A stretch of DNA of 64,000 nucleotides, taken from positions 1,068,247 to 1,132,246 of the forward strand of contig NZ_JASJUU010000003.1 in assembly GCF_030125375.1 (NCBI RefSeq). The letters run 5' to 3'. Of this stretch, positions 39,201 to 48,082 are shown piece by piece. Numbering within the stretch: the stretch's first letter is position 1; every line of letters starts with the position of its first letter. Below the pieces are notes generated by a model. It saw nothing but the letters and a program-made list of their open reading frames with translations, did not search any database and was not told the origin of the DNA. The translations under genes and the position numbers were made by a program. Source of the DNA: Pseudoalteromonas umbrosa (lineage in GTDB: Bacteria > Pseudomonadota > Gammaproteobacteria > Enterobacterales > Alteromonadaceae).

Positions 39201-42200
39201 ATCACAATAAGCCCGAGCTTACCAAAGAAAAGTTTATAGATAGCTCTTTGCCAGGCGCTCCATGTAGCCGCTTGTATCGCTCAGGTGATAAGGCGCGATG
39301 GCTTGAAAGTGGAGAGCTAGTATTTTCAGGTCGTAAAGACCATCAAGTGAAAATACGAGGGTTTCGCATCGAGGTGCAAGAAATTGAACATCACTTATCA
39401 GCAATTAAAGAAATATCTGAAGCCCATGTTAAAGCAAGAGGTAAAGCAAAAGCCAAGCAGCTTGTCGCTTATATAACACTCAAAGACGAAGCTTTAAATA
39501 CAGAGCAATCAAGAGAAAATATGGTGGTCAGTATCACAGGCTATTTGGATAATCATTTACCCAGTCATATGCTGCCATCTCATTACGTCTTTTTGGACAA
39601 AATGCCACTAACAAATAACGGTAAGTTGGATGAAAAGGCACTGCCAGAGCCGGAGCTTAACCAATCAGGAGCTGATCAGCAATTGCCAACCAGTGCACTT
39701 GAAATTGCACTATGTGAGCTATGGGAACAAGTTCTCGGAGTTGAAAAAGTAGGCTTAACCGATAATTTCTTTAGTCTTGGCGGTGACTCAATATTATCTA
39801 TACAACTTGTATCAAGGGCAAATAATAGAGGGATTTCGTTAAGTGTGAAGTCGCTTTTTCATAATCCAACGATTGCCGAGCTTGTAAAAGTCGTACGCTT
39901 TGAGTCGGTCAATACCGGGCAACAAGAAATGGTGACTGGTAATATGCCGTTATTACCTATTCAGCACTTTTATTTTGATAAAAATACTGAGCAACCTGAG
40001 CACTTCAATCACTCGCTATTGCTTCATGTGCCAGCTGATTTTTCAGAAGCATATTTGACGAAAATTGTTGATGCAATATACCAACGTCATGATGCATTGC
40101 GTCTAGTATTCAATCAAGGTGAAGGCGGTCACTGGCAAGCACTGCACACTCCGCTTACCAAAAAGTTTTTAGATGATAGCCTTTCCTACCAGATAAAGCC
40201 TGAAAGTCATGCGTGGGAAGCCTGGATTGAAGCGCAGTGTGGACAGTGGCAGCAAAGCTTCGACCTTAAAAATGGGCCGTTATTCAAAGCCATCTTGTTA
40301 CAGGAAGGAGAGGAGCCTCAAAGCGACAAACGGTTGTTTTTATTGTTCCACCATTTAGTAATAGATGGGGTTTCTTGGCGTATTGTTTTGGATGACTTAC
40401 ATCTGGCGTATGAGCAGCTAAGTAAAGATGAGCATGCCAGTGTTGTATTACCAAGAAAAACGGCTTCTTATCAGACTTTTGCAAGTGCGCTTGTTGATTA
40501 TTCAAGTCAGGAAGACAGTGTATCTGAGCTTGAATATTGGCGTGCACAAAATCAAACATTTAATTTACCTACTGAATATAGCGTTTCTGATAAACCAACG
40601 ATTGCTACCACAGAAAATGAAAGCTTTACGCTGGATAGAGCCGAAACAGAACTGTTACTACAGCTGTCTAACTCCACGTATCGCACACACATTAATGAGC
40701 TACTGCTGTCAGGAATGTACCTTGGCTTATGCCGTTGGGGGGGCTTAGATAGCGTTAAATTTATATTTGAAAGTCATGGCCGGGACGTGCCATTTAGCGA
40801 CCTAGATATTAGTCAAACGCTGGGCTGGTTCACAAGCTTCTATCCCGTTTACTTTGAACAGGAAAACGAGGAGCAGGATATACAAGCGTACCTTAAGAAG
40901 GTCATTCTGAAGATCAAAGAAACGGTGCGGGCAATTCCAAACAATGGTTTAGGGTACGGCTTACTGCAGCTCAATCATAATGAAGCCGATGCACAACTTA
41001 GCCATGATTATCAGTCTGTGGCATTTAACTACTTAGGTGTGTTTGATGCGGATAAGCAATTGGCATCGCTTGGCAGTAATAACTTTAGCGAAGCTAAAGA
41101 AGAGCGAGGTGAACACCAGAGTGGGCTTCATCCTCGTTGGCATAAATTGGGGTTAAATGGCTGGGTTAAGCAAGGGCAGTTGAGCTTCACGCTTGATTAC
41201 AGCACCCTTGAATATAGTAAGCGTAATATGCAAAGCCTAGTAAAGGAGCTGGAACAGGGGCTACGAGACGTTATTGCCCACTGTCAGCAAGCACAACCTT
41301 GCTTCACACCATCTGATTTTCCATTAGCCAATGTTAAACAAGCAGAGTTGGCAGAATGGCAGCATCAATTTCCACAGATGCAAGACTTATATTCGGCTAC
41401 CCCAATGCAGCAAGGGATGATTTTTGAAACGTATAAAGAACCAAAAGCCTACATGCAGCATCAGGATATTGTGTTTAGTGCAAATACCAGCTTTAGCGCA
41501 ATGCAGGAAGCGTGGTCAGAAGTGATGGCACGCCACTCTATAATGCGTACGCGATTTGTGGGTATAGAAAGCGCTAATATACATCAGGTTGTTTTACCAA
41601 CCGGGCAATTTGAGTGGCATCAGTTTGACTGGTCTGGGTTAACTTCTGAAATACAAGATACAAAGTGGGAAGAGGTGATTGAGCAAAACTATGACAGGGG
41701 TTGCGACTTTACCACTGAGCCGCTTACCCGCATCTATTTGGTACAACTTTCAGCGACTCGTTGGCGGCTGCTATTCACTCAGCACCACTGCCTGTCTGAT
41801 GGCTGGAGTCTGCCCATTATCTTAGGTGAAGTGTTTAGCGTTGCAGAGAAAAAATCTGACTTTACCAGCTACCAACTTCCTCCTGTTGCAGATTATAAAC
41901 AGTACATTGACTGGTATTTCAAGCAAAGCCAACAACAAGGGCTACAGTTTTGGCAAGGCAAGTTGGAAAATGTGACTCAAGCTTGCTTATTGATGCCATC
42001 TGAAGAGGAGCATGGTCTAAGGGAATATTGTGAGCAAATCATTACGTTTGATGCAGTCCTTAGCCAAAACTTAAATCACTACTGTAGAGCGCGCAGCACG
42101 ACACTCAATACAGTTATGCAAATGGCTTGGTCATACTTGTTAAGTCAATACACGCAATCCAATGATGTGGTGTTTGGCACGATTGTTTCTGGTCGAGACT

Positions 42201-42802
42201 GTGATGTTGACGGCATACAATCAATGGTAGGCCTTTTTATCAACACCTTGCCATTGGTTGCTCATCTCGACGTAACAGAAACTATTGAAAGTTATTTGCA
42301 AACACTACAAAAACAGCAGCTTGAATGTAACCAATATAATTATTTGCCTCTGAATGACGTTTGCATGCAAGCGAAAAATGCAGGCATAAAATCTGGTGAG
42401 CGTCTGTTTGATACCTTACTTGTAACTGAGAACTACCCTACTGGTGAAGCACTAAATGCTTCTCAGACATTAACCAATACTAAAGTTGAGCAGGCAAGCG
42501 CCAAGGAGCATATCGATTTTGGCTTATCGGTTGCAGTAGTGCCTGATGAGGAGTTTTGGGTGCGCTTTAGCTACAAGAGTGGCGAATATTCCTCAACACT
42601 CATCAATCAGATATCTCAACATTTTATAGCAATTATCAACAGTATTGTAAGCCAAACGGACCCCGCTGCTCTAGTTGGCTCACTCGACATGCAGCAAGAC
42701 GAAATTGATGACAAATCGTCAATGAGTACGCTGATAGATGAACTAAAGGACTTAAGCGAAGCGGAACTTGCTGAGCTGTTAATGGCAGAAGAACAATTAT
42801 AA
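33290..42802 (+). CDS. NRPS2: TubC-C-A-T-C-A-T-E-C, two modules plus terminal C
   Basis: About 3170 residues. Domains by residue, approximately: TubC-type docking domain 1-60; C 65-480 (HHIAVDGWS); A 500-1010 (TSGSTGKPKG, pocket D-F-W-N-V-G-M-V-H, Thr type); T with LGGHSL at 1085; C 1130-1570 with an N-terminal HHMLDPEEDPY and HHLVDDNTS, resembling dual condensation/epimerisation domains; A 1600-2110 (TSGTTGQPKG, pocket D-A-Q-A-M-G-L-I-M, no confident substrate); T with LGGDSI at 2165; epimerisation domain 2200-2650 (HHLVIDGVSWR, NYLG); terminal C 2690-3130 (HHCLSDGWS); helical tail. The GTG at 33290 has GGAG 8 bases upstream and is preferred to the GTG at 33281 that overlaps the previous stop. 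A run of eight G lies at 35484-35491. Confidence 0.9.
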   Translation: MKVAALIKHLKDKGITLLLSDGKLKSQAAPGAITKDIATQIRENKNELVEFLASEQAIPRIQKDEYELSFSQQRLWFLDKLEGQTSTYNMSIAYQLKGMIQVQALEGALNDLLTANPALTAQFHEVNGQARQVFRQDIAVKLQTIQASNLDEELINKKLAEEAQRPFNLTCSPMLRALIYLQAAGVSTLQFTFHHIAVDGWSVELLFDQLAAFYKARVNGKVPVAKEQPSLDLHYGDYAAWQQGYFQAGGFDSSLDYWTQRLANSPVMHALPTVNNRPRKLGTRGDKQVYTIDADLWHKVITLAKSSQVTPYIFLLTAWGSFLQKLSNQQDIVIVTPVAGRNRQELDSVVGMFVNTLPVRLSADFELSFKEVLRDVKQAVMKDFQHDEVPFDVIVEHLGLTRSLSFSPLAQLLFSFQEAYPKTLTLNGLETSVKQLNTETAKFELSLEVTQTDSSADFLWEFNTNLFSHKQIAQWSEQFFHYLNQLTRGADKPLGGYDVITPNEYEYLTQHVNHTKSDYINDKCIHEVFELQVEKHPQAVALVFEEKQLTYEVLNSRANQLAHYLNKHKHISPDTLIGLCFERSVEMVIAILAILKAGGAYVPLDPDYPEARLKYMLDDAELDTVITLSSLIDKTPVKKSQAICLDDSRLQDELSRCPTDNLSVTDTNLQTHHLAYVIYTSGSTGKPKGVLQTHENVCRLFLTTEDDFNFSASDTWTLFHSIAFDFSVWELWGGLLYGGKLVIPNYACTRDPKQFANLCQAQNVTILNQTPSAFSSLSEVILRENLELPHLRCVVFGGEALQVESLTPWWERFGDQQPTLINMYGITETTVHVTYKPLSKTDVNPASVGNKLGDQTIYLLDNYGKLVPRGTVGEIYVGGAGLARGYLNKPEITEERFIADPFTAKDGARLYKSGDLARYLDNGELEFIGRADDQIKIRGFRIELGEIEHQLAEFDGVDSSLVLVKENHAGEKSLVGYAKLNAPCYGEEEASAIVQRIKSAIALVLPNYMLPSVIMVVNEWPLTANGKVDKKALPEPAQSILQTAKMHEFKAPQTDKEQILVNAWSEVLNLDSDKISTLANFFELGGHSLLVVKLVSAVQKLGWELTVQSVFGAANLAELAEELKLANQSDVYQTPANAIPESCEIITPEMLPLINLSQREIDHIASQVPDGMKCIKDIYPLTPLQEGMLYHHMLDPEEDPYVITTYLRVDSRASFEKLVEGLNFVIQRHDVLRTAFFWDELDTPAQVVLRSASIPVQWLQAVDGQDALDVLKENIITSMDLAKAPLFHLAVVDTAQGEHYIKLTWHHLVDDNTSLNIIVDELSAWFTGDTESLPSPISYREAVGHIQHHQKHTDAISFFESMLSDVSEPTAPFELLNVNQKIQATELSADLPRDLSAQIRQWTSENHCSPSAFFHAVWALVISACCSKEQVVFGTVMSGRLQGSQWAEQMVGLLINTLPIKAQLNNQSVLSLVNSISKSIQDLIAYEYTPLTQAQSCCDIEGDAPLFSSIINCRFSFENQPVRDASNEFSFLEAHERTNYPLGLSVDDIDNAYHLTLNVDSSVNAKRVLSYVTTAASRLMTALLQAPEQAANTLSVIPDTEQHQLISAFNNTACPYSQETLIHELFEQQVEKTPDGIALVFGDTELTYQELNTRANQLARRIRDQYEVSYGEGLKPDTFIALYLERNVELIVSILAVLKAGGAYLPISPNDPQKRVQYILQDTLAPILLCQSKFTEQLSEITGGNSSQPELLAVDEPNSLGSYSQGNLPRCGEPSQLAYVIYTSGTTGQPKGALLEHRGIVNLIKHDIKTFDISHGERIMHVLPMQFDAGGQSLFHGLCAGAQIHFTDAKTDLTQFMLSNDINYCAMTPSLLGAQVVRQIPSLKVIMVGGDSCTLDLVNTWTQQCRLYNLYGPTECSIMTTMKELKQNETPVIGSPIANTQVYVLDQQLKPVPIGVTGELYISGVGLARGYHNKPELTKEKFIDSSLPGAPCSRLYRSGDKARWLESGELVFSGRKDHQVKIRGFRIEVQEIEHHLSAIKEISEAHVKARGKAKAKQLVAYITLKDEALNTEQSRENMVVSITGYLDNHLPSHMLPSHYVFLDKMPLTNNGKLDEKALPEPELNQSGADQQLPTSALEIALCELWEQVLGVEKVGLTDNFFSLGGDSILSIQLVSRANNRGISLSVKSLFHNPTIAELVKVVRFESVNTGQQEMVTGNMPLLPIQHFYFDKNTEQPEHFNHSLLLHVPADFSEAYLTKIVDAIYQRHDALRLVFNQGEGGHWQALHTPLTKKFLDDSLSYQIKPESHAWEAWIEAQCGQWQQSFDLKNGPLFKAILLQEGEEPQSDKRLFLLFHHLVIDGVSWRIVLDDLHLAYEQLSKDEHASVVLPRKTASYQTFASALVDYSSQEDSVSELEYWRAQNQTFNLPTEYSVSDKPTIATTENESFTLDRAETELLLQLSNSTYRTHINELLLSGMYLGLCRWGGLDSVKFIFESHGRDVPFSDLDISQTLGWFTSFYPVYFEQENEEQDIQAYLKKVILKIKETVRAIPNNGLGYGLLQLNHNEADAQLSHDYQSVAFNYLGVFDADKQLASLGSNNFSEAKEERGEHQSGLHPRWHKLGLNGWVKQGQLSFTLDYSTLEYSKRNMQSLVKELEQGLRDVIAHCQQAQPCFTPSDFPLANVKQAELAEWQHQFPQMQDLYSATPMQQGMIFETYKEPKAYMQHQDIVFSANTSFSAMQEAWSEVMARHSIMRTRFVGIESANIHQVVLPTGQFEWHQFDWSGLTSEIQDTKWEEVIEQNYDRGCDFTTEPLTRIYLVQLSATRWRLLFTQHHCLSDGWSLPIILGEVFSVAEKKSDFTSYQLPPVADYKQYIDWYFKQSQQQGLQFWQGKLENVTQACLLMPSEEEHGLREYCEQIITFDAVLSQNLNHYCRARSTTLNTVMQMAWSYLLSQYTQSNDVVFGTIVSGRDCDVDGIQSMVGLFINTLPLVAHLDVTETIESYLQTLQKQQLECNQYNYLPLNDVCMQAKNAGIKSGERLFDTLLVTENYPTGEALNASQTLTNTKVEQASAKEHIDFGLSVAVVPDEEFWVRFSYKSGEYSSTLINQISQHFIAIINSIVSQTDPAALVGSLDMQQDEIDDKSSMSTLIDELKDLSEAELAELLMAEEQL

Positions 42803-42807
42803 GAAGT

Positions 42808-45800
42808 ATGAATATGGAAAATATCAAAAAAGACATGCTAGACAAGCTAAATCAATTGTCGCCTGCGCAGCGCAAGGCGTTATTGAGCAAGGTTAAACGT
42901 CACAAGGAAAATCAACAAGATGAGTTAGATGCGCAAGCACTATTCTCACAGGCATCATCGATTACCGAAGTAGTTGAGCAAATTGCTCAGACGTACCCAC
43001 AAAAAACTGCGCTAGTTTTAGGTGATGAACAAATTAGTTATGACGAGCTAAATAGACGAGCTAACCAGCTGGCACATTTTATAAAACAAAAAAACTTGCC
43101 GTCAGAGAGCTTAATTGGCTTGATGTGTGACCGTTCCATTGAGCTGATAGTTGCCATTTTGGCAATCCTCAAAGCTGGCGCAGCCTATGTTCCGCTCGAC
43201 CCTAATAACCCCAAAGGTCGCCTGTCATACATTGCTCGAGATAGCCAGCTTAAACTGATTTTAACGCAAGACAGCGTATCTGGTATTTTGGACGCTGATA
43301 ATGAAGAGTATGAGCTTGTGGTCTTGAACCAGCCTCAAGTCATAGAGCAGTTAGCTTCGCAACCAGTGCAAAACATAACAGACTCCCGCCGCGCTGATAG
43401 CAATACTGGGGCTTCGCTTGCCTACATTATTTACACATCGGGTTCTACCGGCCAGCCAAAAGGGGTAATGGTTGAGCACAAAAATGTATTGCGTTTATTT
43501 GATGCCTGTAATGCCCATTACCAGTTTAACGAGCAAGATGTATGGGTTTTATTTCATTCATACGCTTTTGATTTCTCTGTGTGGGAAATTTTTGGTGCAC
43601 TATTACATGGGGGAACGCTCGTCATTGCTACTCAGGAGGCATGTCGCTCACCAGAGCAAATACAATCCTTACTGATAGAAAATAAGGTGACGGTATTGAA
43701 TCAAACCCCCACTGCCTTTTATAACCTGATGCCTTACTTTATCGAGAGCATAGCGGTTAGCAGCCTACGTTATATTATTTTTGGTGGTGAAGCGTTAGAG
43801 CCGAGCAAATTAACGCCAATGTTTGATTGCTTTGCGGATAACCCAGCACTGAATTCACCTGAAATAATTAATATGTATGGCATAACAGAAACAACGGTTC
43901 ATGCCAGTTATTATCGTATTACATCTGATGACTGTAGTAAGCGTTCAAGCCCGATAGGCAAACTGTTAAATGACTTAAAAGGCTTTGTGTTTAATGAGTC
44001 TTTACAATCTGTGCCTGACCAAGTTGTTGGTGAGTTATATATTGCAGGCGCAGGGGTGACACGAGGCTACCTACATAGAAATGAGTTAACAGCAGAGCGG
44101 TTTATTCAGCATCCCACTCAGCCGGACTTAAGGCTATATCGTACAGGTGACTTGGTAAAACGCATGCCAGGTAGTGAGTACCATTACGTAGGAAGAGCAG
44201 ATCAACAGGTTAAAATTAGAGGGTTTCGAATTGAGTTAGGGGAAATTGAGTCTGCGCTTACTCAATTACATGGCATTTCAGCTGCAGTGGTGAATCCATT
44301 TGAAAACGCTGATGGGGATAAAAATCTTGCAGCATATTTAGTGTCATCTGACAAGGTGAGTGATAAGCAGCATAACATTGACGAGATTGTGCAGCACCTG
44401 AATAAAGTATTGCCTCAGTACATGATCCCGGTCACATTTCAATATTTGGAAGCACTACCTTTAAACCAAAATGGTAAAATTGAACGAAGTGCTTTACCAA
44501 ACCCTGAACAGGTTCAAGTTGCTCAAAAGGCATACGAGGCACCATCTTCTCAAGCTGAAAAAGTGATAGCACATGCTTGGCAAAACGCACTTGATATTGA
44601 TCAGATTGGTATTCACGACCACTTTTTTGACTTAGGTGGTGATTCGATTAAGTCGTTAGCCGTAGTGAGTAAGGTGCGTGAATCTGGATTTGGGATCAAT
44701 GTAGCAGATTTATTTGCTTATCCTGTACTGGAAACTTTAGCCGCTCATATTCAACAGCAAGCGCCGCAAGCTGCTTCTGAAAAAATGGCACTTTTTTCAC
44801 TTTGCCCTGACAGCGATAGAGCAAAGCTACCTAAGGGCGTGATTAATGCCTATCCGATTTCCAAACTTCAGGAAGGGATGATTTTCCATTATGACAGCCA
44901 AGATAGTTCAGGTAGCGCTGGAGCGAAGGGCTTGTACCATAACGTCTCGCGGATCAGCCTAGACACTTCAATTGATATTGCCGCATTTAAAACTGCACTG
45001 GCTCGTTTAGTCTCACGACATGACATTTTGCGCACTAGCTTTCATATGCAGGGTTTTAGTATTCCATTACAACTTGTGCACCAGCAAATTGAGTTCCCGC
45101 TGAGCTACACCGACTTGAGTATGTTTGATACAAAAGAGCAACAGGAGCTTTTAGACCATGCTTATACCGAAGCGCTTACCAAACGGCTTAATGTTGAATT
45201 AGCCCCCTTGTTTAGCGTGCATGTGCATAATTTGTCTAGCCACAAGGCTGAAATGACATGGGTTGAACATCATGCACTGCTGGATGGCTGGAGCGTTGAG
45301 ATCTTATTTAAGGAGCTATCTGAGCTTTATCAGGCCGAACTGGAACAGCGTGAAGCTCAGTTAGTTAATACGCCTCAGTACGTTGACTTTATAGCAGCGG
45401 AGCAAGAGGCAATTGCTGACGCCACTAATACTCAGTTTTGGCGCGACTATTTACAAGATGCTGAGTTTGCATCTTTACCAGCACCAGAACAGGCGAGCAA
45501 AAATAAACGTACTAGCATTACCCATTCATTTGATAGCGCATTGACCAGCGCGTTAGAGCGATTGGCAAAACAACTAAAAGTGTCTTTAAAGTCAGTGGCG
45601 CTTGCTGCGCACATGCATGTGCTCAAAACCTTCACAGGGGAAGATGATTTGATTACTGGCCTGAGCCTTCATGGTCGGCCGGAACTTGAAAATAGCAGCC
45701 AAAGCTTAGGCTTATTTGTTAGCGTTTTGCCCTTTAGATTAAAGGTGGCGCAGGAAAGTTGGCAGCAGCTTATCATGGCGGTGAGCCAAGGAGAGCAAAG

Positions 45801-48006
45801 AATTTGGCAGCAAAGGCACTTCCCATTGAGCCGCATCTTGGAAGCGACAAATCAAACAGCGTTATTTAATTATTCTTTTAACTTTTTGGACTTTACAACG
45901 GTTGCCCGTGATTCAAGCCAACACTTGAACAAGATTCAAGATGTTAAAGCACATACGGCAAACGAATTTAAGCTGTCTGTCAACTTCAACCGAGCAGAAG
46001 ATAAGTGCCTACAAATTGGCATGACATGGGATCAAAATGCATTTTCGGGTGGGCAAATAGAGCAGTTGTTGCAGTATTATGAAACCACGCTACGAGCAAT
46101 GATTTTGGCGCCTGAAAGCACTTTGTACGCTCTCAGTGCAGAAGATGAAACCAAGCTCTTGGCATTCAACAGTAAGCCATCACTTGACTTAGGAGGTCAT
46201 TCAGTTTGTGAGGTGTTTAAGCAGCAGGTAGCAGAAGCACCTGACAAGGTGGCAGTTCGCTTCGCTGAAGCTCAGCTGACCTACAGTCAGCTTGAAGAGC
46301 AAAGTAATCAACTTGCAAATTATTTAACCCAGCAAGGCGTGCTGCCTGGTAATAGGGTTGCTTTAGTTACTTCACGCTCTGTTGACATGATTATCGCAAT
46401 ATTAGGCATTCTTAAAACAGGTGCCTGTTATGTCCCTATTGATGTGAAGTACCCTGTGCCTCGAATCAAGCAAATGTTACAAACCTGTGACGCTAACTAT
46501 ATACTTTATACGGCCGACTTTGCTGAAGACTTACCAACTGATAGCGCAAACAGTAGCGAGTTAAATAATGCGATTGTGAAAGCGGGCCTTCTTTCTGGTG
46601 AATATACAAGTAAAGATAGTACTTCGAGTTTATTGAACATCATCTTTACGTCGGGCTCTACAGGTGTGCCTAAAGGCGTTGAGGTTACACAGAAGGGGCT
46701 GCTTAGACTACTTAAGAACCAGTCTGTCCGTCAGCTACTAAAGAATGACATGGTCATGCTGCATTTATCTGCACTCGCCTTTGATGCCGCAACTGAAGAG
46801 ATTTGGCTTCCACTGTTAAGTGGGGGAGAGCTCGTCATCTACCCTGAGCAGCACATAGACTTAAATAAGCTTAATCAGGTAATAAAAGCAAATAACATAA
46901 ACACTGCATTTTTAACTGCGGCATTGTTTGAAAGGTGGGTTGAGCAATTGCCTTACGGTAAAACAGGGCTAAGCTACCTAACGGTTGGCGGGGACGTATT
47001 AAATCCGGTTTCAGCAAGTCGACTTTACCAAAAAGATCCTACTGTAAAGCTATTTAATGGTTATGGGCCAACTGAAAATACGGTCTTCAGCACCTTTTTC
47101 CATGTTCCTCAAACTATTGATAGCCAATACGCCATTTCACTTGGAACACCGCTGGATAATACTTATGCCTACGTATTAGATACGGAACAGCGCTTATTAC
47201 CTATTGGTGCGCCTGGTGAGTTGTATTTGGCGGGTGATGGGCTGGCAAATGGCTATTATGAAAACCAAGCTCAAACAGACGAGCAGTTTATTGAGCTTGA
47301 ACTTCAGGCTGGGGAAGGAAAACGTAAGCTATATAAAACTGGTGATCAGGTGTTTTGGAGTCAGTTCGGTACACTCAACATGCTTGGTCGGATTGATAAT
47401 CAAATTAAGCTGCGAGGATTTAGGATTGAACTAGGCGAGTTAGAACGTGCACTTGAAAGTCATCCGGATGTTAACCACGCTGCTGCCATCTTACATTGCG
47501 ACGAGCAGGGCAAAAAGTTAATTGCCTTTGTTTCTGGTGGTTTGCCTGCAGAAATAGGTGAAACCAACAGCCTTATGAAGAAGTTTCTAAAAGCACGCAT
47601 ACCTCATTACTTAGTCCCTTCTTTGGTTATAGGAATTGAAGATATTCCCCTTACTGTAAATGGCAAAGTTGACCGTAATGCACTGAAAGAATATTCAATT
47701 GCTTCAGCCTTGAGCGCGATACCAGCAACCGTGTTAGTGACACCTTCTACTGAAACAGAAGAAAAGTTACTGCCTATTTGGGCTAATGAACTTAAGAACC
47801 CGTCAATAGGCGTGGAGTGTAACTTTTTTGACTTAGGAGGAGACTCACTTAGCGCCACGCGGCTTGTAAGTGTCATTAACCAAGAGCTCAATATCAGCCT
47901 CGCTCTGAACCAAGTCTTTGAATACCAAACGATAAAAGAGTTGGCTCAGTATATAGACGTTAATTTCGGTGACACTACTGAAGTAATGGAATCTCTCGTA
48001 TTTTAA
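42808..48006 (+). CDS. NRPS3: A-T-C-A-T, begins without a C domain
   Basis: A 1732-residue protein. A short charged helical N-terminus (LNQLSPAQRKALLSK) looks like a docking helix for the tail of NRPS2 (DLSEAELAELL), whose terminal C domain would serve the first A domain here. A 60-560 has TSGSTGQPKG and pocket D-F-W-N-I-G-M-V-H, the exact threonine pattern; T has LGGDSI at about 609; C 660-1090 has HHALLDGWS; A 1130-1630 has TSGSTGVPKG and pocket D-A-E-F-T-G-G-V-F, substrate unknown with an unusual acidic residue at the third position; T has LGGDSL at about 1677. The gene starts 5 bases after NRPS2. It is the only protein of the set that starts directly with A. Confidence 0.9.
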   Translation: MNMENIKKDMLDKLNQLSPAQRKALLSKVKRHKENQQDELDAQALFSQASSITEVVEQIAQTYPQKTALVLGDEQISYDELNRRANQLAHFIKQKNLPSESLIGLMCDRSIELIVAILAILKAGAAYVPLDPNNPKGRLSYIARDSQLKLILTQDSVSGILDADNEEYELVVLNQPQVIEQLASQPVQNITDSRRADSNTGASLAYIIYTSGSTGQPKGVMVEHKNVLRLFDACNAHYQFNEQDVWVLFHSYAFDFSVWEIFGALLHGGTLVIATQEACRSPEQIQSLLIENKVTVLNQTPTAFYNLMPYFIESIAVSSLRYIIFGGEALEPSKLTPMFDCFADNPALNSPEIINMYGITETTVHASYYRITSDDCSKRSSPIGKLLNDLKGFVFNESLQSVPDQVVGELYIAGAGVTRGYLHRNELTAERFIQHPTQPDLRLYRTGDLVKRMPGSEYHYVGRADQQVKIRGFRIELGEIESALTQLHGISAAVVNPFENADGDKNLAAYLVSSDKVSDKQHNIDEIVQHLNKVLPQYMIPVTFQYLEALPLNQNGKIERSALPNPEQVQVAQKAYEAPSSQAEKVIAHAWQNALDIDQIGIHDHFFDLGGDSIKSLAVVSKVRESGFGINVADLFAYPVLETLAAHIQQQAPQAASEKMALFSLCPDSDRAKLPKGVINAYPISKLQEGMIFHYDSQDSSGSAGAKGLYHNVSRISLDTSIDIAAFKTALARLVSRHDILRTSFHMQGFSIPLQLVHQQIEFPLSYTDLSMFDTKEQQELLDHAYTEALTKRLNVELAPLFSVHVHNLSSHKAEMTWVEHHALLDGWSVEILFKELSELYQAELEQREAQLVNTPQYVDFIAAEQEAIADATNTQFWRDYLQDAEFASLPAPEQASKNKRTSITHSFDSALTSALERLAKQLKVSLKSVALAAHMHVLKTFTGEDDLITGLSLHGRPELENSSQSLGLFVSVLPFRLKVAQESWQQLIMAVSQGEQRIWQQRHFPLSRILEATNQTALFNYSFNFLDFTTVARDSSQHLNKIQDVKAHTANEFKLSVNFNRAEDKCLQIGMTWDQNAFSGGQIEQLLQYYETTLRAMILAPESTLYALSAEDETKLLAFNSKPSLDLGGHSVCEVFKQQVAEAPDKVAVRFAEAQLTYSQLEEQSNQLANYLTQQGVLPGNRVALVTSRSVDMIIAILGILKTGACYVPIDVKYPVPRIKQMLQTCDANYILYTADFAEDLPTDSANSSELNNAIVKAGLLSGEYTSKDSTSSLLNIIFTSGSTGVPKGVEVTQKGLLRLLKNQSVRQLLKNDMVMLHLSALAFDAATEEIWLPLLSGGELVIYPEQHIDLNKLNQVIKANNINTAFLTAALFERWVEQLPYGKTGLSYLTVGGDVLNPVSASRLYQKDPTVKLFNGYGPTENTVFSTFFHVPQTIDSQYAISLGTPLDNTYAYVLDTEQRLLPIGAPGELYLAGDGLANGYYENQAQTDEQFIELELQAGEGKRKLYKTGDQVFWSQFGTLNMLGRIDNQIKLRGFRIELGELERALESHPDVNHAAAILHCDEQGKKLIAFVSGGLPAEIGETNSLMKKFLKARIPHYLVPSLVIGIEDIPLTVNGKVDRNALKEYSIASALSAIPATVLVTPSTETEEKLLPIWANELKNPSIGVECNFFDLGGDSLSATRLVSVINQELNISLALNQVFEYQTIKELAQYIDVNFGDTTEVMESLVF

Positions 48007-48082
48007 ATTAAATATATTGGCGCACTCACCGCATATTGGGTATTTCAATGCGGTGAAGCCCCAGTATTTGAAGGATAGTAAA